64,000 bases of DNA from assembly GCF_006088715.1 (NCBI RefSeq), contig NZ_CP030771.1, forward strand, positions 7,810,001 to 7,874,000, read 5' to 3'. Position 1 is the first letter of the stretch, and each line of letters starts with the position of its first letter. Position numbers and translations under genes: made by a program. Positions 19,024 to 27,805 of this stretch are shown one piece after another. This DNA is from Streptomyces sp. YIM 121038. Lineage in GTDB: Bacteria; Actinomycetota; Actinomycetes; Streptomycetales; Streptomycetaceae. Below the pieces are notes generated by a model that was not told the DNA's origin, did no database searches, and saw nothing but the letters and a program-made list of their open reading frames with translations.

Positions 19024-19830
19024 GTGACAGCAGAGTCGACACCTTTCGTCAAAAACGTGACCACAGAGACCATTACCTCCTACGCAGCGGTCGGCGACAG
19101 CTTCACCGAGGGCGTGGGGGACCCCGGGCCCGACGGGACCTTCGTCGGCTGGGCCGACCGGCTCGCCGTCCTGCTCGACGACCTGGCACCGGAGCACACC
19201 TTCCGCTACGCGAACCTCGCGGTGCGCGGCAAGCTGCTCGACCAGATCGTCGCGGACCAGGTGCCGCGGGCCAAGGAGCTGGCCCCGGACCTGGTGACGT
19301 TCGCCGCGGGCGGCAACGACATCATCCGGCCCGGCACCGATCCGGACGACGTGGCCGAGCGCTTCGAGCGGGCCGTCGCCGACCTCTCCTCGGCCGTCGG
19401 CACTGTCGTGGTCACCACCGGCTTCGACACCCGCGGTGTGGCCCTCCTCAAGCATCTGCGCGGCAAGATCGCCACGTACAACGGCCACGTCCGCGCGGTC
19501 GCCGACCGCTACGGCTGTCCGGTGCTCGACCTGTGGTCGCTGAAGACCGTCCAGGACCGGCGGGCCTGGGACACCGACCGGCTGCACCTGTCGCCCGACG
19601 GGCACACGCGCGTGGCGCTGCGCGCGGCCCAGGTGCTCGGCATCCCCGTGCCCGCCGACCCCGACCAGGCGTGGCCGCCGCTGCCGCCGCGCGGCACTCT
19701 CGAAGTGCGCCGCGACGACATCCACTGGGCGCGCGAGCACCTGGTTCCGTGGATCGGGCGGCGGCTGCGGGGCGAGTCGTCGGGCGACCACGTGGCGGCG
19801 AAGCGGCCCGACCTGATGCCGCTGACGTGA
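19024..19830 (+). CDS. SGNH/GDSL-family hydrolase
   Basis: Esterase/lipase-like SGNH hydrolase. Block I (VGDSFTEG, catalytic Ser), the Gly of block II (NLAVRGK), GGNDI (block III) and the C-terminal DRLHLSPDGH (Asp and His of the triad) are all present in order. Length is 268 residues with no export signal, so the enzyme is cytoplasmic; substrate unknown. The GTG start follows AAGGAAAGATGGGAC. It is monocistronic. Confidence 0.88.
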   Translation: MTAESTPFVKNVTTETITSYAAVGDSFTEGVGDPGPDGTFVGWADRLAVLLDDLAPEHTFRYANLAVRGKLLDQIVADQVPRAKELAPDLVTFAAGGNDIIRPGTDPDDVAERFERAVADLSSAVGTVVVTTGFDTRGVALLKHLRGKIATYNGHVRAVADRYGCPVLDLWSLKTVQDRRAWDTDRLHLSPDGHTRVALRAAQVLGIPVPADPDQAWPPLPPRGTLEVRRDDIHWAREHLVPWIGRRLRGESSGDHVAAKRPDLMPLT

Positions 19831-19980
19831 CGGGGCCGTCCTGGCGGGGCTGTCCTGAGGCCGCTGTCCTGATGCGGCTGTAGGCACCCACCCGGTCCGC
19901 GACGGGGGTGGACCGGTGGGGTGACAGGGCGGGCGTGGCGTCCCCGCGCGCGTGCGCGCGCGTGCTGGGATGGCGGCCAG

Positions 19981-20029
19981 CCGTCCCCCTGCGGTCAGCC
20001 GTCCCCTGCGGCCGGCCGTCCCCCTGCGG
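19981..20029 (+). repeat. Three short direct repeats upstream of the SIMPL gene
   Basis: CCGTCCCCTGCGG-like units begin at 19981, 19999 and 20016, with the first and third carrying one extra C. They fill the noncoding stretch 19831-20085, which has no gene. They look like replication-slippage products rather than an operator. Confidence 0.5.
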
Positions 20030-20085
20030 GGCGGCGGGCCGCCCGCACGGGGCGGACGACCGGCACACCGGAAGGACTCCCGCCC

Positions 20086-20844
20086 ATGCCGCCACGCTCG
20101 TACGCGCCCGCACGTCCTCTCGCCACCGCCCTGCTCGCCCTCGCCGCGCTCGGGATCGGGGCCGCGCCCGCCGGGGCCGTGGCGCCGGTCGCCGGGGCCC
20201 CGACCGCCGTGGCCGCGCGGCAGCCCGCCACCGTGACGGTCACCGGCACCGGCTCCGCCAGCGCGGCGCCGGACCTCGCCGTGCTCAGCATGGGCGTCGA
20301 GGTGACCGCGCCGACGGCCAAGAAGGCGCTCGCCGGGCAGAACACCGCGGCGCGGGCGCTGCTCGCCGCCGCGCGCGGGCAGGGCGTCGCCGAGCGCGAC
20401 GCCCGCACGGTGGGCCTGTCGCTGTCCGCCGTGTACAAGGACGAGGACGGCGCCTCCAAGCTGACCGGGTACCGGGCATCCCAGTCGTTCGCGCTCACCG
20501 TGCGCGACCTGCCCGCCACGGGCCGGGTCCTCCAGGCCGCGATGGACGCCGCCGGTGACGCGGGCCGCGTCGACGGCGTGGCCTTCGACGTCGCCGACAA
20601 GCGGGGGCTGCGGGCCGAGGCCCGCGCTGCCGCCCACGACGACGCGCGCGCCAAGGCGGAGCAGTACGCGCAGCTGAACGGCCGCCCCCTCGGCCGCCTC
20701 GTCTCGCTCAGCGAGAGCGACAACGGCGGCCCGCGACCGCTGGCGGTGCCCGTGGAGGCCCTCACCAAGGACCAGGGCGTCCCCGTGGCGCCCGGCGAGA
20801 TCGAGGACCAGGTGACGCTCACCGCCGTGTACGAGCTGGGCTAG
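20086..20844 (+). CDS. SIMPL-domain (DUF541) secreted protein
   Basis: A 252-residue exported protein. The first ~33 residues form a signal peptide (basic start, ALLALAALGIGAAPAGA core, cleavage likely after AGA). The rest is a SIMPL/DUF541 domain, recognisable from VTVTGTGSASAAPDLAVLSM, YRASQSFALTVRD and the Ala-rich ARAAAHDDARAKAEQYAQL helix. Biochemical function is not established. ATG 20086 follows GGAAGGA. Confidence 0.85.
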   Translation: MPPRSYAPARPLATALLALAALGIGAAPAGAVAPVAGAPTAVAARQPATVTVTGTGSASAAPDLAVLSMGVEVTAPTAKKALAGQNTAARALLAAARGQGVAERDARTVGLSLSAVYKDEDGASKLTGYRASQSFALTVRDLPATGRVLQAAMDAAGDAGRVDGVAFDVADKRGLRAEARAAAHDDARAKAEQYAQLNGRPLGRLVSLSESDNGGPRPLAVPVEALTKDQGVPVAPGEIEDQVTLTAVYELG

Positions 20845-20878
20845 CCCCGGCGGTCCGGGCTCGCAGGCCCGCAGGTCC

Positions 20879-21487
20879 TCAGGCCCGCAGGTCCGCCACG
20901 GTCAGGCCCAGCTCCCGGGCCAGCGCCTCGTCGGCCCAGCCGCGGGCGCGGGCCCGGGACACCGCGCCGTACGCCGTGAGCTGGACGGCCAGGCCGTCCA
21001 GCAGCGCCGTGAGGCGCAGGGCCGCGCCCATCGGGTCGGGGCAGCGGAACTCGCCCGCGGCCACGCCCTCCGCGACGACCTCGGCGAGCGCCGCCTTCCA
21101 GCGCCGGTCGAGGTCGCGCGCCACCTCCCGCAGGGCGGGCTCGCGCCCGGCCGCCGCCCAGCCCTCGATCCACAGCCGCCAGCCCTTGGCCTGCCCCGTC
21201 GGCGCGTACCAGCGCACGGCGGCCCGCAGCCGGCGCAGCGCGGACGTACGGCGGCGCAGCAGCTGGTCGAGGCGGGCGAGGTCACCCTCGGCGGCGTGCG
21301 CGAACGCGGCGGCGACCAGCTCGTCCTTGGTGGAGAAGTGGTACAGCACGAGCGCGTTGCTCACCCCGAGGGCCGCCGCGACGTCGGCGATGCGCACGGC
21401 CGCGACGCCCCGCTCCTCGATCTGCCCGACGGTGGCGCTCAGCAGCTCCACCCGCCGCTCCGCCACGCTCAGCCGCACCCTCGCCAC
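20879..21487 (-). CDS. TetR-family regulator
   Basis: A 202-residue repressor with an N-terminal TetR helix-turn-helix (about residues 8-55; RIADVAAALGVSNALVLYHF is the recognition region) and an all-helical ligand domain with a TetR_C-type C-terminus (PMGAALRLTALLDGLAVQL). The GTG at 21487 is chosen because longer forms would run into the preceding gene. Its start lies 10 bases past the stop of the dehydrogenase gene, so the two are one minus-strand operon and the dehydrogenase is its probable target, through the palindrome at 22709-22724. Confidence 0.85.
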   Translation of the reverse strand: MARVRLSVAERRVELLSATVGQIEERGVAAVRIADVAAALGVSNALVLYHFSTKDELVAAAFAHAAEGDLARLDQLLRRRTSALRRLRAAVRWYAPTGQAKGWRLWIEGWAAAGREPALREVARDLDRRWKAALAEVVAEGVAAGEFRCPDPMGAALRLTALLDGLAVQLTAYGAVSRARARGWADEALARELGLTVADLRA

Positions 21488-21497
21488 GCTCCGCAGC

Positions 21498-22688
21498 CTA
21501 CCGACCGACGCGCTCGGCGATCCGCGGCAGGCGGTCGGCCACCAGGGCGTGGGCGGCGGCACGAGGCGTGGTGCCGTCGCGCTCCGCGCGCGCGAGCAGC
21601 TCCGCGACCAGCGCGCGCAGGGCGCGGCGCGTGTACGCGAAGGCCTCGCCCGCCTTGTCGGGGGCCTCGCCGATGTCGCCGAACAGGGTCCACCACCACC
21701 AGGCGTTCGTACCGGAGTTCACGACGACGTCCGGCAGGACCGTGGTGCCGCGCGCGGCGAGGAGCCGCTCCGCCTCCGGGAGCACCGGCATGTTCGCGGC
21801 CTCGGCGATCCAGCGCGCCGTGATCCGCTCCTGGTTCGCCGCGTCGATCGCGTACGACACGGCGGCGGGCACCAGGACCTCCACGTCGGCGGCGAGCCAG
21901 GCGTCACCCGGCAGCTCGCGGTCGCCGGGGCGCAGCGCGGCGCGGTCGACGGTGCCGTAGGCGTCGCGCGCGGCGAGCAGCGCCTCCACGTCGAGGCCCT
22001 CGGGGTTGGCGATGGTGCCCTCGACGTCGGCGACGGCCACCACCGTGAGCCCCGCGCGCGCGAGGAAGCGCGCGGTGGCGGCGCCCATCGTGCCGAGGCC
22101 CTGCACGGCCACGCGCGCGCGGCCGCGGTCCGCGCCCGCCGCGTCCAGGGCGGTGAGGACGGACTCGGCGACGCCGCAGCCGCCGACGAGCGCGTCCAGG
22201 CCGATCCCGTCGACCTCGACGGCGAAGGCGTCCGCGAGCCGCCGCCGGGCCGCGGCCGCGTCGTCGAGCAGCGGACAGACGGCCTGCACGGTGGAGGTCA
22301 GGCCCGCTTCGGCGGCCGCCCGGTCGACGACGTCCTGGGTCAGGCCGAGGTCCTCGCCGGTGTTCCAGAAGGCCTCGACGTACGGCCGCACCGCCCGCAG
22401 ATAGCGCACGAGCAGGCCGTACGCCTCGGGGGAGCGCGGATCGCAGTCGATGCCGCCCTTGGCGCCGCCGAGCGGGACGTACCGCGCCGCCGGGTCGTAG
22501 TGCAGGGCCTCCTTCATGGTCATGCCGCGGGCGAGCCCGGTGACCTCCTGGAGCGTGCAGCCCGGCCGCATCCGCAGGCCGCCGCTGCGCACGCCGCGCA
22601 CCAGGCGGTCGACGACGAGGAAGCCCTGGCGGCCGGTGACGTGATCGGTCCACGTCAGCGAGATGAGGGGCGCGGACGGCACGGGCAT
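21498..22688 (-). CDS. Glu/Leu/Phe/Val-type amino acid dehydrogenase family protein
   Basis: NAD(P)-dependent dehydrogenase-family protein of 396 residues. The substrate-side motif VPLGGAKGGIDCDP contains the catalytic Lys, WNTGEDLGLTQDVVD lies in the cleft region, and the Rossmann motif AVQGLGTMGAATARFLARAG is intact. Which amino acid it oxidises cannot be read. The ATG at 22688 follows CAGGAG and is shorter than an alternative at 22760. It heads an operon with the TetR gene. The divergent region carries a TetR-like palindrome. Confidence 0.82.
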   Translation of the reverse strand: MPVPSAPLISLTWTDHVTGRQGFLVVDRLVRGVRSGGLRMRPGCTLQEVTGLARGMTMKEALHYDPAARYVPLGGAKGGIDCDPRSPEAYGLLVRYLRAVRPYVEAFWNTGEDLGLTQDVVDRAAAEAGLTSTVQAVCPLLDDAAAARRRLADAFAVEVDGIGLDALVGGCGVAESVLTALDAAGADRGRARVAVQGLGTMGAATARFLARAGLTVVAVADVEGTIANPEGLDVEALLAARDAYGTVDRAALRPGDRELPGDAWLAADVEVLVPAAVSYAIDAANQERITARWIAEAANMPVLPEAERLLAARGTTVLPDVVVNSGTNAWWWWTLFGDIGEAPDKAGEAFAYTRRALRALVAELLARAERDGTTPRAAAHALVADRLPRIAERVGR

Positions 22689-22708
22689 ACGGACTCCTGT
22701 ACGTGCTG

Positions 22709-22724
22709 CTGACCGATCATTCAG
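22709..22724. promoter_or_regulatory. TetR-type operator upstream of the dehydrogenase gene
   Basis: CTGACCGATCATTCAG at 22709-22724 has the symmetry CTGAnnGATCnnTCAG (12 of 16 positions symmetric). It is flanked by outer arms CGTGCTG (22702-22708) and CAGCACG (22734-22740). It lies 21-36 bases ahead of the dehydrogenase start, where a repressor would block transcription of the dehydrogenase-tetR operon. Confidence 0.55.
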
Positions 22725-22895
22725 TAGCAAGTACAGCACGCCGCGCGGTGGCATCGGCATCCTCCGCCGAGCCGGGGCGCGGGGTACGCGGAGGCGGCGG
22801 TCCGTGCGGGCCCCGCGGACCGCCCCCGGCGGTCGTTGTCAGCGGTGGCGCCCATAATGGGGAGGCTTGAGCAGCCCTGTTTCTGGAGGTGCGCC

Positions 22896-24074
22896 GTGTC
22901 CCGGTCCCTGAGCCCCTTGCTCCGCTCCCTGCGGACGCCCGCGTTCGGTGCGGATCCGACCGGTGACCGGCTCGCGCGCATCCACGGCTCGCCGAACTTC
23001 GCCGACGGCTCGTTCCAGAACCCGGTGGGGGCGCGGACCAGGCCCTCCGGGTCCGCCCTGGAGTTCGCGAAGGTCTACTTCCGCCGCGAGGAGCGCTCCC
23101 GGCGCGTCCCGGCGGGCCATGTGCCGGTGCACGCCACGACCCTCGCGGACCTCGCCAAGCCCCCGGCGAGCGGCCTCCGGCTCACCTGGATGGGGCACTC
23201 CAGCGTCCTCGTCGAGATCGACGGCCGCCGGGTGCTCTTCGACCCCGTGTGGGGCGAGCGCTGCTCGCCCTTCGCCTTCGCCGGACCCAAGCGCCTGCAC
23301 CCCGTGCCGCTGCCGCTCGCGGCCCTCGGCCCGGTCGACGCCGTCGTCATCTCGCACGACCACTACGACCATCTGGACCTGCCCAGCATCAAGGCCCTGG
23401 CGGGCACGGACACGGTGTTCGCGGTGCCGCTCGGCGTCGGCGCGCACCTGGAGCACTGGGGCGTCCCCGCGGACCGGCTCCGCGAGCTCGACTGGCACGA
23501 GTCCACGGACGTCGCGGGCCTGACCCTGACGGCGACGCCCGCCCGGCACTTCTGCGGCCGCGGGCTGCGCAACCAGCAGCACACGCTGTGGGCGTCCTGG
23601 AGCGTCGCGGGCCCCGAGCACCGCGTCTTCCACAGCGGCGACACCGGGTACTTCCCGGGCTTCGCGGAGATCGGCGCCGCCCACGGCCCGTTCGACGCCA
23701 CGATGATCCAGATCGGCGCCTACTCGGAGTTCTGGCCGGACATCCACATGCGGCCCGAGGAAGGCGTGCGGGCCCACCTCGACCTCCAGGGCGGGCGGCC
23801 GCACGGCGTGCTCCTGCCGATCCACTGGGGCACGTTCAACCTCGCGCCGCACGCCTGGTCGGAGCCCGCCGAGGGCACGCTCGCCGCCGCGCGCGCCGCG
23901 GGCGCCCCGGTGGCGCTGCCCATCCCCGGCGAGCCGTTCGAGCCGGCGTCCGACGCGGTGCCCGACGCCCCGTGGTGGCGCGCGATCGCCGTCGCGCCGG
24001 CGGGCGGCTGGAGCGACCACGCCCCGCGCCCCGGGCTGGGCGCGGCCGACCAGGAGACCGCCCCCGTCGGCTGA
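22896..24074 (+). CDS. Metallo-beta-lactamase-fold hydrolase, UlaG/NAPE-PLD-like
   Basis: A 392-residue zinc hydrolase. The motif SHDHYDHLD (HxHxDH) binds two metals; further ligands are visible in TPARHFCGRG, HSGDTGYFPGF and LPIHWGTFNL. The order and the WMGHSSVLVEIDG opening match the UlaG/RomA/NAPE-PLD-like branch, which includes phosphodiesterases and lactonases; substrate unknown. The GTG at 22896 follows GGAGGT. Divergent from the dehydrogenase gene. Confidence 0.87.
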   Translation: MSRSLSPLLRSLRTPAFGADPTGDRLARIHGSPNFADGSFQNPVGARTRPSGSALEFAKVYFRREERSRRVPAGHVPVHATTLADLAKPPASGLRLTWMGHSSVLVEIDGRRVLFDPVWGERCSPFAFAGPKRLHPVPLPLAALGPVDAVVISHDHYDHLDLPSIKALAGTDTVFAVPLGVGAHLEHWGVPADRLRELDWHESTDVAGLTLTATPARHFCGRGLRNQQHTLWASWSVAGPEHRVFHSGDTGYFPGFAEIGAAHGPFDATMIQIGAYSEFWPDIHMRPEEGVRAHLDLQGGRPHGVLLPIHWGTFNLAPHAWSEPAEGTLAAARAAGAPVALPIPGEPFEPASDAVPDAPWWRAIAVAPAGGWSDHAPRPGLGAADQETAPVG

Positions 24075-24424
24075 CGCCGGGCGACGGACGACAGGGGCGG
24101 GCGACTCCGTGAGGGGGGCGCGCCCCTGGTCGGCCGCGCCCAGGGAACGGGTGTCCTCCGTACGCCCTGTGCGGCGCACACCGCCGCGCTCGTGCTGACG
24201 TACGACATATTTCGTCCTCTCGTACGACGCGTCATACCAGAGCGGGACGCTGTCCGCCGGACTTTGTCAACTGCCCACCGCACGTGAGGTCGCGACGACT
24301 ACCGTGAGTGGCCGTCGGGCGACGCAGGGATGACATCACGGCCTGCCGGCCGGCACCGCGATGCCATCGACGAGGTGCCGCAGCGGACCGCTGCGGCACG
24401 CGTCGCTACGTACCGAGGACGCTG
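24075..24424 (+). promoter_or_regulatory. Conservon promoter region with paired CGTACGAC repeats
   Basis: These 350 bases contain no credible gene. A GC-rich hairpin-prone stretch follows the hydrolase stop (around 24115-24135). Two copies of CGTACGAC stand at 24199-24206 and 24221-24228, 22 bp apart, each containing the palindrome CGTACG, in the most AT-rich part of the region. The conservon promoter is presumed to be here. Confidence 0.4.
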
Positions 24425-26326
24425 ATGTCTCACCTTCGCGCACCGGCAGCACGCGCAGACCGCCGCGAGGGCGGACGGCACGGACGCTCCGGGAGCCGCG
24501 CCGCGCCGCCCCCGCCCGAGACGCGCATACGGCTCCAGCTGATGCGCATCGCCGTACTGCCCGCCGTCGCCGTCGGCCTGTGCGGCTGTGCCGCCGTGCT
24601 CTTCATGGTCCGGGCCGCCGGGGCGCGGCCGCAGCCGCCGCTGCTCGCCCTGCTCGGCGCCGCCGCCGGGCTCGGCGTCCTCGGCATCGTCGTCGCCGCG
24701 GTGGCCGCCGACCGGACCGCGCGGTCCGTGCGCGACCGCGTCGTCGCGCTGCGCCGCGCCACCGCGCGCGGCCAGGCCGACCTGCGCGAACTCCTGGAAC
24801 GGCTGCGCCAGGGCGAGACCCCGGCGGTGCGCGAGCCCGGCGCGGGCCCCGCCCCGGCCAAGGACGAGTTCGGCCTGCTCGCCGACGAGCTGGCTCGCGC
24901 CCACGAGGGGGCCCTCACCGCCGTCGTGCAGGCGTCCCGCCTGTCCGGACGGGCGGGCAACGAGCAGAAGGTCGAGGTCTTCGTGAACCTCGCCCGGCGC
25001 CTGCAGTCCCTGGTCCACCGCGAGATCTCGCTCCTGGACGAGCTGGAGAACTCCGTCGAGGACCCCGAACTCCTCAAGGGCCTCTTCCACATCGACCACC
25101 TGGCCACCCGCATCCGGCGGCACGCCGAGAACCTCGCCGTGCTCGGCGGCGCCGTGTCGCGGCGCCAGTGGAGCAGGCCCGTGTCGATGACGGAGGTCCT
25201 CCGCTCCTCCATCGCCGAGGTCGAGCAGTACTCGCGGGTCAAGCTGGTGCCGCCCGTCGACGGCACCCTGCGCGGCCACGCCGTCGCCGACGTCATCCAC
25301 CTGCTCGCCGAACTCGTCGAGAACGCCACGGTGTTCTCCGCTCCGCACACCCAGGTCCTGATGCGGGCGGGCCGGGTGACGTCCGGGCTCGCCGTCGAGG
25401 TCGAGGACCGCGGCCTCGGCATGCCCGTCGCCGAGCAGACCAGGATGAACCAACTCCTCGCCGACCCCGACCAGGTCAACGTCGCGAGCCTCCTCCAGGA
25501 CGGCCGCATCGGCCTGTTCGTCGTCGCGGCCCTCGCCCGCCGCCACGGCATCGCGGTGCGCCTGCAGACCAACATCTACGGCGGCGTCCAGGCCGTCCTG
25601 ATCCTGCCCCAGGGGCTGCTCGGCGCCGACCAGGACGCCCTGTCCGCCCCCCGCGGCGCCACCTCCGCCGCGCACCGGGCCGCACCCACGGCCGCCCATG
25701 CCTCGGCCCACACCTCCGCCCCCACCTCCCCGCAGTCCGCCGCGCCGCCCGCCTCCGGCGCCGCACGCGCGACGGCCGCGCGCGAAGCGGCCGCCGCGCC
25801 CACCCCGCACCCGGCCGCCGCACCCCACGAGCAGCCGCCCCACCCGTCCTACCGGAACGGCACCGCGGCCCACCGGCCCGCCGCCCCGCGCCCCCCCACG
25901 GCCACCGCCACCCCGCCCGACCCGCTCCCCGTCCGCGGCCCGCGCGGCGACCGGCCCACCCCCGCCGAAGCCCTGCCCGGCATCCGCCCCGAGGACCGCG
26001 GCGTCACCGCCGAGCACACCGCGGCCCCGCCCGTGCCCCGCAACGGCGCCGTGCGCGGCCGGGTCGGCAAACCCCAGCTGCCCCGCCGCCGGGCCCAGGA
26101 ACACCTCGCGCCGCAGCTGCGCGACGCCCGCGCCCCGCGCCCGGCCGACGACCAGCTCGTCGGCCACGACCCGGGTCTGATGGCCGCCTTCCAGCGCGGC
26201 ATCGACCTCGCCCAGGCCGCCCAGGCCAGGGACGCCCTGCCCGACCACGACGTCGGCGTGCCCCCCGCGCCCGGCGACAGAGCCGACCGCACCGGCCCCG
26301 GCCGCCGGAGCGACCAGGGCGGCTGA
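24425..26326 (+). CDS. cvnA: CvnA: membrane sensor histidine-kinase-like ATPase of a conservon
   Basis: First gene of a conservon, the Streptomyces multigene signalling unit. After a basic cytoplasmic stretch, two membrane helices lie at about residues 40-62 and 72-95. A linker leads to a kinase-like core with the N box ELVENATVFSAPH, then DRGLGMP and GRIGLFVVAALARRHG, typical of the HATPase_c domain. The usual phospho-acceptor H-box is not evident, as in other CvnA proteins. The last ~220 residues are Pro/Ala/His-rich low complexity. The ATG at 24425 follows CGAGGAC and gives 633 residues. Confidence 0.87.
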   Translation: MSHLRAPAARADRREGGRHGRSGSRAAPPPPETRIRLQLMRIAVLPAVAVGLCGCAAVLFMVRAAGARPQPPLLALLGAAAGLGVLGIVVAAVAADRTARSVRDRVVALRRATARGQADLRELLERLRQGETPAVREPGAGPAPAKDEFGLLADELARAHEGALTAVVQASRLSGRAGNEQKVEVFVNLARRLQSLVHREISLLDELENSVEDPELLKGLFHIDHLATRIRRHAENLAVLGGAVSRRQWSRPVSMTEVLRSSIAEVEQYSRVKLVPPVDGTLRGHAVADVIHLLAELVENATVFSAPHTQVLMRAGRVTSGLAVEVEDRGLGMPVAEQTRMNQLLADPDQVNVASLLQDGRIGLFVVAALARRHGIAVRLQTNIYGGVQAVLILPQGLLGADQDALSAPRGATSAAHRAAPTAAHASAHTSAPTSPQSAAPPASGAARATAAREAAAAPTPHPAAAPHEQPPHPSYRNGTAAHRPAAPRPPTATATPPDPLPVRGPRGDRPTPAEALPGIRPEDRGVTAEHTAAPPVPRNGAVRGRVGKPQLPRRRAQEHLAPQLRDARAPRPADDQLVGHDPGLMAAFQRGIDLAQAAQARDALPDHDVGVPPAPGDRADRTGPGRRSDQGG

Positions 26327-26406
26327 CCGCACCACCCCCCACCCCGTCTGCCCCGCAGACGTCGAGAACCCTCTCGAACCCGTACTTTCCAAGGAGTCGA
26401 TCCACC

Positions 26407-26841
26407 ATGGTGAGCGATGCGCCGACCGGCCAGGTATCCGATCTCGACTGGCTGATGAGCGGCCTCGTGCAGCGCGTGCCGCACACCCACAGCGCCGTCC
26501 TGCTCTCCTGCGACGGACTCGTGAAGTCGGTCCATGGCCTCGACCCGGACAGCGCCGACCACATGGCCGCGCTCGCCTCAGGGCTCTACTCCCTCGGGCG
26601 CAGCGCCGGCGTCCGCTTCGGCGACGGGGGCGACGTGCGCCAGGTGGTCGTGGAGCTGGACTCCACCCTGCTCTTCGTGTCCACCGCCGGTTCCGGCACC
26701 TGCCTCGCCGTGCTCGCCGGGCGTGAGGCGGACGCCGCGGTGCTCGGGTACGAGATGGCGATGCTGGTCAAGAGCGTGCGCCCGTACCTGGTCACAGCGC
26801 CGCGCCAGCACGCCGGTGAGCCCGCGTCGATGAGGCGCTGA
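26407..26841 (+). CDS. cvnB: CvnB: roadblock/LC7-domain protein
   Basis: Roadblock/LC7 protein of 144 residues, second conservon component, thought to act on the partner GTPase like MglB-type regulators. The single domain spans about residues 12-110 (LDWLMSGLVQRVPHTHSAVL, DHMAALASGLYSLGR, VVVELDSTLLFVS). The start follows AAGGAGTCGATCC. It lies 80 bases after cvnA and 2 bases before cvnC. Confidence 0.9.
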   Translation: MVSDAPTGQVSDLDWLMSGLVQRVPHTHSAVLLSCDGLVKSVHGLDPDSADHMAALASGLYSLGRSAGVRFGDGGDVRQVVVELDSTLLFVSTAGSGTCLAVLAGREADAAVLGYEMAMLVKSVRPYLVTAPRQHAGEPASMRR

Positions 26842-26843
26842 GC

Positions 26844-27215
26844 GTGGGGGCCCCGCACGACGGGCCATGGCTCGACGACGCCGCAGGGCGGCTCATCCGC
26901 CCGTACACGGTCAGCAACGGACGCACCAGACCGACCACGCGGCTCGACCTGCTGTCCCAGGTGAGGGCGACCGGCACCACCCCCGCCGGCTACCTCGGCC
27001 CGGAGCACGCCCTCGCCCTCGGCATGTGCGAGGCACCCACGTCCGTGGCGGAGATCGCCGCCCAGCTGAAGCTGCCCGTGGCGGTGACCAAGGTGCTCCT
27101 GTCCGACCTCGTCGACTGCGGGGCGATCACCACCAGAGCCCCGGACTTCTACCACAACCCGACTGACCGGTCCCTGTTGGAGGCAGTGCTCGATGGACTA
27201 CGACGACAGCTCTGA
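26844..27215 (+). CDS. cvnC: CvnC: DUF742 protein
   Basis: DUF742 protein of 123 residues, third conservon component. The N-terminal RLIRPYTVSNGRTRP and the winged-helix-like VAEIAAQLKLPVAVTKVLLSDLVDCG segment define the family. The GTG start is 2 bases after the cvnB stop. The 3' end overlaps cvnD by 23 bases, which couples translation. Confidence 0.9.
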   Translation: MGAPHDGPWLDDAAGRLIRPYTVSNGRTRPTTRLDLLSQVRATGTTPAGYLGPEHALALGMCEAPTSVAEIAAQLKLPVAVTKVLLSDLVDCGAITTRAPDFYHNPTDRSLLEAVLDGLRRQL

Positions 27216-27789
27216 CGCCTTCCCCACCGCGCTGAAAATCCTCGTGGCGGGCGGGTTCGGGGTCGGCAAGACGACCTTCGTGGGCGCGGTCAGCGAGATC
27301 GCGCCGCTCAGCACGGAGGAGTTGCTCACGACGGTCAGCGAAGCCACCGACGACCTGTCGGGCGTGGAGAACAAGACCACGACGACCGTCGCCATGGACT
27401 TCGGAAGGATCACGCTCGACCCCGAACACGTCCTGTACCTGTTCGGCACACCCGGACAGGAACGGTTCTGGTTCATGTGGGACGAGCTGTCCGAAGGGGC
27501 GCTCGGCGCGGTGGTGCTCGCCGACACCCGGCGCCTGGAGGACTGTTTCGCCGCCGTCGACTTCTTCGAGCAGCGCGGCATGGGATTCATCGTCGCCGTC
27601 AACGAGTTCGACGGCGCCTACCGCTACGAGCCCGACGAGGTCCGCACCGCCATCGACCTGGACCCGCAGGTACCGGTCGTGCGCTGTGACGCGCGGATCT
27701 CCAGCTCCGGCATCCAGACGCTGCTCACGCTCGTCCGCCATCTGCTCGCCCACGCCCCCGCCACGCCCACGTCGGGAGCCCACACATGA
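27193..27789 (+). CDS. cvnD: CvnD: small Ras-like GTPase of the conservon
   Basis: GTP-binding protein of 198 residues. G1 is GGFGVGKTT (about residues 19-27). The G3 region reads YLFGTPGQERF, and FIVAVNEFDG occupies the G4 position, with NEFD in place of the canonical NKxD as in other CvnD proteins. It is the output GTPase of the conservon, proposed to relay the CvnA signal. It begins inside cvnC. Confidence 0.9.
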   Translation: MDYDDSSDAFPTALKILVAGGFGVGKTTFVGAVSEIAPLSTEELLTTVSEATDDLSGVENKTTTTVAMDFGRITLDPEHVLYLFGTPGQERFWFMWDELSEGALGAVVLADTRRLEDCFAAVDFFEQRGMGFIVAVNEFDGAYRYEPDEVRTAIDLDPQVPVVRCDARISSSGIQTLLTLVRHLLAHAPATPTSGAHT

Positions 27790-27805
27790 CCCATGGAGCA
27801 CACGC

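Noticed and set aside
22846..22853. TGGCGCCC near the metallo-hydrolase gene, resembling the RHH octamer
   Set aside because: Single copy, imperfect, with no phased partners; expected by chance at this GC content.
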